Translations under genes and position numbers: made by a program
Notes under the pieces: model-generated
The model's database searches: none
What the model was told of the DNA's origin: nothing
Seen by the model: the letters and a program-made list of their open reading frames with translations, nothing else
Origin: Chitinophagaceae bacterium
GTDB taxonomy: Bacteria; Bacteroidota; Bacteroidia; Chitinophagales; Chitinophagaceae
Direction: 5' to 3'
NCBI GenBank assembly: GCA_025455245.1
Contig: JALOMX010000193.1
Location: 1-5,117, forward strand
Length of the DNA stretch: 5,117 bases
Shown: positions 1-4,836 of the stretch, one piece after another
How the letters are laid out: the number at the start of each line of letters is the position of its first letter
How positions within the stretch are numbered: position 1 is the stretch's first letter

Positions 1-333
1 GACTGCTTACAGAAGAATGGTAATAAATGTAGACCAGGCCGATTAGCAAAATGCCGGCACACAATCAGGTCAGGCATGGCCTTTATGCAGCACATCTTCG
101 ACTTTCCCCTTTTCGCGTTTGAATCTATTTTTCGCCGTTGCAAGTGTTATCACCTGCAAATCAGCACCCCATCCAAAGCACCCGGCTTTTACCGTTAAAT
201 CCAATAAAAATACATTTAAGAGAATAAGTTACCTGCGGCTTTTGTAATATCGTCCATCAGAATGATTACCGGCAATCGCCGACCATAGGTTTCATCATTC
301 GTAAATACAATTCAACAACTTAAAAAAGTTTTC
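1..333. other. Leading non-coding stretch, no supported gene
   Basis: I see no convincing coding region in these bases on either strand. Two small items can be read. At the very left edge on the minus strand (about 1-56), a frame opens just after a TGA and reads a hydrophobic stretch (CAGILLIGLVYIYYH) that runs off the window. It has no ATG in frame, only a TTG, so it may be the start of a small membrane protein or chance. At 270-281 there is a 4-bp hairpin (CGGC-aatc-GCCG). TAGGTTTC at 286-293 differs by one base from the Bacteroidota TAnnTTTG -7 element and lies 40 bases ahead of the next gene, so it could be that gene's promoter. No -33 element sits at the usual spacing. Confidence 0.4.
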
Positions 334-606
334 ATGAACAGGATACTTGTATTCATCACCCTTTCTGACAGCGGGATAGAAACCATTAAGAGCACGCCCG
401 AACTTCCCAAAAAAGAAATGGAATTTGTGAACCAATGGAAAGAAGAAAATAAACTGGAGAGTTTCTTCATTTCCGTTTCGAAAAAAGACGCCGTCCTCAT
501 TTTTCAAAATTCAGACGAATTGGCAACCAAAGAACTGATCGAAACATTACCTTACTTTCCATATATGGAAAAAATTGAATACCACCATTTGAATAAACAG
601 TTCTAA
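334..606 (+). CDS. Muconolactone delta-isomerase-like small protein
   Basis: A 90-residue protein resembling the muconolactone delta-isomerase (MIase) family, a ferredoxin-like fold whose members usually have 90-97 residues and act as cytoplasmic oligomers. The family layout is visible: a first strand (residues 3-10), a charged helix (24-41, with KKEMEFVNQWKEENK) ending at the KLES turn, a second strand (42-48), a third strand (52-57, DAVLIF), a helix opened by NSDELATKELIETLP (59-73), then PYFPYMEKIEYHHL (73-86), which closely matches the family's LPLFPYM signature. There is no signal peptide. True MIases act in the catechol branch of the beta-ketoadipate pathway, but no such genes are nearby, so substrate and activity are unknown. 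The ATG at 334 is the only reasonable start, and the gap before it is A-rich with no clear Shine-Dalgarno. It appears to be a single-gene unit. The fold assignment is fairly firm; the catalytic role is not. Confidence 0.72.
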   Translation: MNRILVFITLSDSGIETIKSTPELPKKEMEFVNQWKEENKLESFFISVSKKDAVLIFQNSDELATKELIETLPYFPYMEKIEYHHLNKQF

Positions 607-718
607 ACATAGTTTTCCCCGGTAGGTATCAACTCCTGTAAATATCCGGCCGTTCCGGTTTTCAGCCATCCGTTTTTTTATGGTGACAAAAAGCACCCTG
701 CCTGTTGGTAGGTGACTT

Positions 719-726
719 TAATTTTG
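719..726 (+). promoter_or_regulatory. -7 element (TAATTTTG) for the thioredoxin gene
   Basis: TAATTTTG matches the Bacteroidota sigma-A -7 consensus TAnnTTTG exactly and lies 24 bases upstream of the ATG at 751, giving a short leader. No TTTG/TTG -33 element is found at the expected 19-21-bp spacing; the nearest TTG (705-707) is too close. The site supports translation starting at 751, since an upstream GTG at 712 would precede the transcript. Confidence 0.45.
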
Positions 727-750
727 CACCTGAAATCAATTTTAAAGCAA

Positions 751-1128
751 ATGGCAACCATAAAATTAACAACTCAGGATTTTAAAGATAAAGTATTCAA
801 TTACGAAGGGGCAACAGAATGGAGTTTTAAAGGCGAACGCCCGGCAATCATAGATTTTTATGCCGATTGGTGCGGCCCCTGTAAGTTTGTTGCACCCATT
901 TTGGAACAACTCAGCGAGGAGTACAAAGACCAACTTGACATATATAAGGTGGACACCGATGCAGAACAGGAACTGAGTGCTGTTTTTGGAATTCAAAGCA
1001 TACCAAGCTTATTGTTTGTACCCATTGAAGGTAAACCCATGATGCAGGCCGGTGCTTTACCAAAAAATGTACTGAAAGAAGTTATAGAAAAAGAACTTGT
1101 AAAACCCAACGCAATATCTGAAGCTTAA
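751..1128 (+). CDS. trxA: Thioredoxin
   Basis: A 125-residue thioredoxin, a cytoplasmic dithiol-disulfide oxidoreductase that reduces disulfides in target proteins and is recycled by thioredoxin reductase. The active site WCGPC is at residues 40-44 (Cys41, Cys44), with the buried Asp35 six residues ahead as in E. coli Trx Asp26, and the cis-proline at Pro85 in QSIPS. The strand IIDFYADW (33-40) and the YKVDTD strand (65-70) are canonical. Relative to E. coli Trx (about 109 residues) it has a slightly longer N-terminus (TEWSFKGERPA) and a short C-terminal tail. There is no signal peptide or CXXCH, so a periplasmic or cytochrome-maturation role is unlikely. I chose ATG 751 over an in-frame GTG at 712 because a -7 element overlaps the extra codons and the extension does not look like protein of this family. 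A strong terminator follows, so it is probably monocistronic. The symbol reflects the family; other thioredoxin paralogues are common in Bacteroidota. Confidence 0.93.
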   Translation: MATIKLTTQDFKDKVFNYEGATEWSFKGERPAIIDFYADWCGPCKFVAPILEQLSEEYKDQLDIYKVDTDAEQELSAVFGIQSIPSLLFVPIEGKPMMQAGALPKNVLKEVIEKELVKPNAISEA

Positions 1129-1149
1129 TACGGCGAATCAAAAATGCAG

Positions 1150-1181
1150 AAAAAGCACTCAAATACTTGGGTGCTTTTTTT
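1150..1181 (+). terminator. Rho-independent terminator after thioredoxin
   Basis: An 11-bp stem (left arm 1150-1160, AAAAAGCACTC; right arm 1169-1179, GGGTGCTTTTT, with one G-U pair) encloses an 8-base loop and runs directly into a T tract. It starts 21 bases after the thioredoxin stop and closes that transcript. The A-rich left arm means it may also work on the opposite strand. Confidence 0.88.
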
Positions 1182-1294
1182 ATAAATTAACCTGCCCCAA
1201 CCTGATAAAAATGAGGTTGTAAAACCCATATGAAAAAATGATTGCAGAACCAATCTTTCAAAACGCCCGGAAAAAACCTGTAATTTTATGATGC

Positions 1295-1819
1295 ATGAGA
1301 TTTTTTGCTTTATCCCTTCTTTTTACATGGGCTAATTTTTTCCTGTTTTTCACAGCAGGTCTGTCTCAAAATCCCCATAACAAAGCAGTTGATTCTACCT
1401 TGCCGGCAATTCAGGACTGGCTATTGGCCACATATATTTTTGATAAGCCCTCAGAAGAATTTGTACCCTCAAAAGTTGGTAACGGATACTTTTCCTCAGC
1501 CATAAAGGCTCAAATAAAATACATATCACTTCCCGGAACCCTGCCGGAATTCAGAAAGGAATCAGCCAATGAGAAACCTTCTCCTGAAAGACAAATAATA
1601 GACTCCTCCCTTGTTTTTAAAAATGAGAAAATCTATTGGTTCATAGTCTCGGAGGAATTCAGTCCTGATAGTAATAAATATGAAAACTATATTTCAATTA
1701 TGGTGGCTTCGGAATTAAATGGGGTTCTTTTGATCGTAACCGGGGCATATCCAAAATCCTTGGATGCACGACTCAGGAGAGCATTTATTGAATCGGGAAT
1801 GTCAATTACCCGGAATTGA
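1295..1819 (+). CDS. Secreted protein of unknown function
   Basis: A 174-residue protein that I do not recognise. Residues 1-24 look like a signal peptide (Arg2, then a long hydrophobic and aromatic core and AGLSQ), with likely cleavage near residues 24-25. There is no lipobox cysteine, so the protein should be periplasmic or exported rather than a lipoprotein. The mature part of about 150 residues has an alpha/beta look: a helix around 36-47, a strand SSLVFKNEKIYWFIVSEEF (104-122), a strand YISIMVASELNGVLLIVTGAYP (132-153), then a final amphipathic helix LDARLRRAFIESGMSI (156-171). A strand-strand-helix end with 'gvllIvtGayp' recalls DcrB/PsbP-like folds, but that is a guess. No catalytic motif or cysteine is visible in the mature part. 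The start is an ATG only six bases after a -7-like TAATTTTA, so the message may have almost no leader. No clear terminator follows. Confidence 0.72.
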   Translation: MRFFALSLLFTWANFFLFFTAGLSQNPHNKAVDSTLPAIQDWLLATYIFDKPSEEFVPSKVGNGYFSSAIKAQIKYISLPGTLPEFRKESANEKPSPERQIIDSSLVFKNEKIYWFIVSEEFSPDSNKYENYISIMVASELNGVLLIVTGAYPKSLDARLRRAFIESGMSITRN

Positions 1820-1949
1820 TTTCTTTTTCAGGAGCTTTTTTTCAGGGTGTTTATCCATAAAGCCTGCCAGTTTGTTTCTGAAATCTTCGAATTCAACAAT
1901 TTGATACAATTCATTTCTTCATTGATTATTAAAAAACCTGTTAATCTAT

Positions 1950-1957
1950 TAGTTTTA
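1950..1957 (+). promoter_or_regulatory. Possible -7 element (TAGTTTTA) for the aquaporin gene
   Basis: TAGTTTTA is one base from TAnnTTTG and lies 37 bases ahead of the aquaporin ATG. A TTG at 1922-1924 is about 25 bases upstream, somewhat farther than the usual -33 spacing. The surrounding 1905-1994 stretch is very AT-rich, so chance matches are likely. Confidence 0.25.
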
Positions 1958-1994
1958 TGCCAATTAAGATTTTTCACCAAAAACAATTACAAAC

Positions 1995-2702
1995 ATGAAA
2001 AAACTGATTGCAGAATTCTTAGGTACAGGTTGGCTTGTTCTTGGAGGTTGCGGCAGCGCTGTGCTCGCTGCAAATTTCCCCGGGTCCGGAGCCGAAAACA
2101 GTCTTGGTCTTGGATTTCTCGGTGTAAGCTTTGCCTTTGGCCTTACGGTGGTTACCATGGCCTATGCCATTGGCCACATCTCGGGTTGTCACCTCAACCC
2201 TGCCGTTTCCATCGGTCTATGGATGGGAGGCCGCTTTGACAGCAAGGAACTACCGGGGTACATTGTGGCACAGGTATTAGGTGGCCTGTTCGGTGCAGGC
2301 ATACTCTACCTCATCGCATCCGGTACCGGAAACTTTGATGCATCAGCAGGTTTTGCTTCCAATGGTTATGGCGATTTATCTCCCGGCAAATACAATATGA
2401 CTGCCGCACTTGTAACCGAAGTGGTCATGACTTTCTTTTTTCTGATAGTGATTCTTGGATCCACCCATGGTAAGGCCCCTTCCGGATTTGCCGGTTTGGC
2501 CATAGGGCTTGCATTGGTACTCATCCACCTTATCAGCATTCCGGTGACCAATACATCGGTAAACCCTGCCCGCAGCACAAGTCAGGCAATTTTTGCCGGT
2601 GGGGCTTACCTCGGTCAGCTATGGCTTTTCTGGGTTGCCCCCATTGTAGGTGCTGCCCTTGCCGGTATTGTGTACAAGTTTTTAAGCCCCAATGAAGAAT
2701 AG
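1995..2702 (+). CDS. aqpZ: Aquaporin Z (water channel)
   Basis: A 235-residue inner-membrane channel of the MIP family that conducts water across the cytoplasmic membrane, normally as a homotetramer. Six membrane helices and two half-helices are readable, and the sequence follows E. coli AqpZ (231 residues) almost end to end. Examples are [13 protein letters not shown] (17-29), [19 protein letters not shown] (46-64) and [19 protein letters not shown] (176-194). The pore motifs are NPA at 68-70 (HLNPAVS) and NPA at 190-192 (VNPARS). The aromatic/arginine selectivity filter is Phe48, His178, Thr187 and Arg193, matching AqpZ Phe43, His174, Thr183 and Arg189. This is the water-selective set, not the wider glycerol-facilitator set. 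The N-terminus [15 protein letters not shown] matches the family start, so ATG 1995 is secure. The gene appears to stand alone, with its own AT-rich upstream region and two hairpins after the stop. The expected role is osmotic water flow. Confidence 0.97.
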   Translation: MKKLIAEFLGTGWLVLGGCGSAVLAANFPGSGAENSLGLGFLGVSFAFGLTVVTMAYAIGHISGCHLNPAVSIGLWMGGRFDSKELPGYIVAQVLGGLFGAGILYLIASGTGNFDASAGFASNGYGDLSPGKYNMTAALVTEVVMTFFFLIVILGSTHGKAPSGFAGLAIGLALVLIHLISIPVTNTSVNPARSTSQAIFAGGAYLGQLWLFWVAPIVGAALAGIVYKFLSPNEE

Positions 2703-2726
2703 ATTATCCGGGTTGTAACATTTGGT

Positions 2727-2761
2727 AAACAGACCACACTTCAGAAAAAATCAGTCTGTTT
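2727..2761 (+). other. Inverted repeat after aqpZ
   Basis: A perfect 8-bp inverted repeat (AAACAGAC at 2727-2734, GTCTGTTT at 2754-2761) is separated by 19 bases. It starts 25 bases after the aqpZ stop and ends five bases before the larger terminator hairpin. It could protect the mRNA 3' end, act as an accessory terminator, or be an operator-like site. The long loop makes it a weak hairpin on its own. Confidence 0.45.
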
Positions 2762-2765
2762 CAAT

Positions 2766-2823
2766 AAAAAAGGGTTGGTATTTTCCATTCAGCCAATGGT
2801 TGAGGAGAAAACCAACCCTTTTT
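2766..2823 (+). terminator. Strong, probably bidirectional terminator after aqpZ
   Basis: A 13-bp perfect outer stem (AAAAAGGGTTGGT at 2767-2779 with ACCAACCCTTTTT at 2811-2823) is extended by an imperfect inner stem (TTTTCC at 2781-2786 with GGAGAA at 2804-2809, including one G-U pair) and a small apical CAGCC/GGTTG pairing around 2790-2802. The right arm ends in T5, and the left arm begins with an A tract that gives a T tract on the minus strand, so it could stop transcription from either side. It insulates aqpZ from the next unit. Confidence 0.85.
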
Positions 2824-2881
2824 CCTGAAACCTATGGATATGCCTTTTATAAATGGTATCAGAGGGTGAAACTTCCTTATG

Positions 2882-2889
2882 TAATTTTG
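2882..2889 (+). promoter_or_regulatory. -7 element (TAATTTTG) for the two-gene membrane unit
   Basis: An exact match to TAnnTTTG lies 25 bases ahead of the ATG at 2915, nearly the same spacing as the thioredoxin site (24 bases). It comes after the aqpZ terminator, as expected for a new transcription unit. No -33 TTG is found at the usual distance. Confidence 0.45.
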
Positions 2890-2914
2890 AATTGACTGCT
2901 CATCTGTTTTTTTA

Positions 2915-3310
2915 ATGAAAGCAAGGCTTTTAAATATATTACTCATTCTTTCCTCATTAATGGGATACCTAGAATGGGGAAAAGGCAAGAAAGCGTTTTT
3001 ATTTCAGGCAGAACTTGAATTATTCTCCAAAATGCCCCATGAACCGCTTTCCGTATTGCATCCATTTACAGTCTTACCGGTGCTTGGGCAGGTCTTATTG
3101 CTGTTTAGTTTGTTTCAAAAACAGCCGGGAAAAATCGTTACCTATGCGGGTATTGGCTGCATCTCCCTTTTATTGCTGTTGATTTTTGCAGTGGGGTGTA
3201 TGTCGCTAAACCTGAAAATTATGGCATCGGTCATTCCGTTTCTCACAATATCTTATATTACTATAAAATATCATTGGAGAAAAAAACAGGATCCATCGGC
3301 TGTACAATAA
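2915..3310 (+). CDS. Small four-helix membrane protein of unknown function
   Basis: A 131-residue integral membrane protein. Four hydrophobic segments are visible: residues 4-19, 51-67, 74-95 and 100-118. Between the first two is a conserved-looking polar loop (20-50) with EWGKGKKAFLFQAELELFSKM and HEPLSVLHP. The end is basic and polar (HWRKKQDPSAVQ). The 'GYLEWG...FLFQAE...VLHPFTVLPVLGQ' pattern is one I associate with uncharacterised Bacteroidota membrane proteins, but I know no function and see no catalytic or metal-binding motif. Cys82 and Cys95 both lie in or at the edge of the third helix. The ATG at 2915 follows a short leader after a -7 element. The stop is 11 bases before the next ATG on the same strand, so the two genes are probably co-transcribed and both are membrane proteins. 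Confidence 0.8.
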   Translation: MKARLLNILLILSSLMGYLEWGKGKKAFLFQAELELFSKMPHEPLSVLHPFTVLPVLGQVLLLFSLFQKQPGKIVTYAGIGCISLLLLLIFAVGCMSLNLKIMASVIPFLTISYITIKYHWRKKQDPSAVQ

Positions 3311-3321
3311 AATGAGATGTC

Positions 3322-4344
3322 ATGAAAATTTTCTATTTAATATGTGTTTGGTTGCTTGCGCCCGTCCTTCTTTTAGCTAACGCAGCAGCGCCGGGTTTCA
3401 GGTCGGCCGGTGGTACGGGTACCTTTTCGCTTTTGTATCCTGATGACAGTGCAAAATACCGGCACATTCAGATGGTCAGGGAAAAAGTATCCATTGACAT
3501 TTACAAGGGATACGCGGTGGTAAAAGGCGAATATTGGATGTACAATCATGCAGACAGTTCCTTTTCTATCCGGGTTGGCTATCCGTTGAATGCCTCGTAT
3601 AGCCTGAACGATAACAGCCGCTATGAAACATCCATTTTTTTTGATGCTTTGTACAGCCTCCATGCCTTCAGCAACCGGGTACAACAGGCAATCATTTCGG
3701 AACCTGTAACCCATCCAACGAATGAACATGATCAAAATAACTGGTATGTATGGAACAACCGTTTTGAAGCTAAAGACACTACCTATATTGAAGTGTACTT
3801 TATCGTAAATACCAATCAGGCCACCATTTCAAAGGGATACAACAAAGACAAAACCAATGGATTTATTTATGTACTTGAAACCGGCGCCACGTGGAAGCAA
3901 CCTATTATACAGGGTGAAATCAGGATCAGGCTGTTGGATGGCCTTGACCTCGATGATATCAGGGGAATGGCGCCCGGAAATGTATTTTCTACATTTGGAA
4001 ATATGATGTTAACCAGGTTCAATAACCTGACTCCGGGACCCGATGACAATATCATTCTGGCATATGGCGAAAGGCAAAAAAACCTGGACTTCGCTTCCGT
4101 TATTCAACAAAAGGAAAAACTATTTAACGCTGTGCATCAGTTTTCCATGCTTACCGTCGATAACGACCGATTACAGTCGCACACATTCAAAGACCCTTAT
4201 ATAGTACAATCATTTGGAGGCGGATTTTTTACTTCGTTATTGATGCTGCTTGCCATTTGGGGCGTGCCACTGCTCATCCTCCTGATTGTCATCTTCGCTA
4301 TATATTCATTCATGAAAAGGAGGAGACAATCCAATCAAGCCTAA
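3322..4344 (+). CDS. Signal-peptide, C-terminally membrane-anchored protein of unknown function
   Basis: A 340-residue protein built as signal peptide, large exported domain, one membrane helix and short basic tail. Residues 1-20 form the signal peptide (hydrophobic LICVWLLAPVLLLANA, likely cleavage near ANA-AAP, 19-22). Residues 22-300 are rich in beta-strand and aromatic residues, and 302-330 form a membrane helix followed by the stop-transfer tail KRRRQSNQA. The exported part would face the periplasm. The stretch IQMVREKVSIDIYKGYAVVK (49-68) followed by WMYNHADSS and IRVGYPLN (83-90) has the 'strand, strand, ...YxFxN...V.FPLP' pattern of DUF4424-like and related immunoglobulin-like exported domains; this is a pattern resemblance only. 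There are no cysteines in the mature domain and no protease or hydrolase motif I recognise. It sits 11 bases after the small membrane-protein gene, suggesting a shared complex or pathway. Its stop codon overlaps the stop of the convergent gene, with no terminator between them. Confidence 0.82.
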   Translation: MKIFYLICVWLLAPVLLLANAAAPGFRSAGGTGTFSLLYPDDSAKYRHIQMVREKVSIDIYKGYAVVKGEYWMYNHADSSFSIRVGYPLNASYSLNDNSRYETSIFFDALYSLHAFSNRVQQAIISEPVTHPTNEHDQNNWYVWNNRFEAKDTTYIEVYFIVNTNQATISKGYNKDKTNGFIYVLETGATWKQPIIQGEIRIRLLDGLDLDDIRGMAPGNVFSTFGNMMLTRFNNLTPGPDDNIILAYGERQKNLDFASVIQQKEKLFNAVHQFSMLTVDNDRLQSHTFKDPYIVQSFGGGFFTSLLMLLAIWGVPLLILLIVIFAIYSFMKRRRQSNQA

Positions 4345-4836
4345 GCAGTTTTTTTCGCTACGAAGTCTTTTATGAAGTCTTCCATATAGGCTGGTTTCAA
4401 TCCAAATTGAGCCATGAAATTTGTGGGCGGCAATGATTCATGGGTATTTTCTGTAACCAAGGCAAGGTGCATTGTGCCTGCTATACCCGAATGAAACAGG
4501 TTGATGACAAGTCGCAATATTTTCAAAAGGCTTACAGGCATGCGCTGCACTTTTGGCTCCATACCGAGCGCCGGCCCAAATATGTCGGCTACTTTGTTCC
4601 TGCTAAGGTTTTCAGGCCCTGCAAGATGAACAAGCGAATTGTTATGATCAATGGTTTGCAACATCAAACCAATTGCCCTTACAATATCATCTACTCCAAA
4701 AAAAATGATTGGGTTATTTCCACAGCCAAAAATTGCAACTTTCCCCTTTCCCCGGATTTTTTTCCCTATATGCCGCAATGCATACCATTCCATAAAAGCT
4801 GATAGCTGAATGATATTGATGGTTTTGTACAACCGG
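4341..4836 (-). pseudogene. C-terminal half of an NmrA/atypical-SDR-like NAD(P)-binding protein
   Basis: From about 4823 down to the TAG at 4341-4343 the minus strand reads the C-terminal part of an extended or atypical short-chain dehydrogenase (NmrA-like). The typical order is present: TINIIQLSAFMEWYA, where the family has 'ytIirPsaFmEw'; then KGKVAIFGCGNNPIIFFGVDD, where the family has 'fGdGnnpinfvsvdDvA'; then HLAGPENLSRNKVADIFGPALG, the family's 'gGPe.lS..evae.f...lG' element; and a C-terminal helix (EDFIKDFVAKKTA). The N-terminal Rossmann half with its GxxGxxG motif and catalytic region is absent. Reading farther upstream in frame gives only out-of-frame sequence of the neighbouring gene. 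The frame has an ATG at 4907 inside that neighbour and another at 4793 (MEWYALRH), but neither restores a whole enzyme. The Pro-to-Leu change in the LSAF motif also suggests decay. It is most likely a 5'-truncated remnant; an assembly error is the main alternative. Confidence 0.65.

Noticed and set aside
640..690. Possible terminator after the MIase-like gene (CCGG-ccgtt-CCGG then TTTT)
   Set aside because: The stem is only four self-complementary bases with a short T run, too weak to call.
712..750. Upstream GTG start extending thioredoxin by 13 residues
   Set aside because: It overlaps the TAATTTTG -7 element, reads MTLILHLKSILKQ which is not thioredoxin-like, and ATG 751 gives the expected family N-terminus.
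1820..1850. Possible terminator after the secreted-protein gene (two CTTTTTCAGG-like repeats with T tracts)
   Set aside because: The copies are direct, not inverted, repeats and I find no stem in front of the T tract.
1847..2239. Plus-strand frame of 130 codons from a GTG
   Set aside because: From 1995 on it is the shifted frame of aqpZ (Arg/Cys/Trp-rich nonsense), and the earlier part is AT-rich gap sequence with no protein character.
2761..2988. Minus-strand frame of 75 codons across the aqpZ terminator
   Set aside because: It runs through the terminator hairpin and into the start of the small membrane-protein gene; no family resemblance.
3373..3735. Minus-strand frame of 120 codons
   Set aside because: It lies entirely inside the membrane-anchored protein gene, which has a signal peptide, membrane anchor and sensible composition; the antisense reading has none.
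4440..4802. Plus-strand frame of 120 codons at the right side
   Set aside because: It is antisense to the SDR-like remnant, whose motifs are recognisable; the plus reading is rich in Cys, His and Lys without any pattern.
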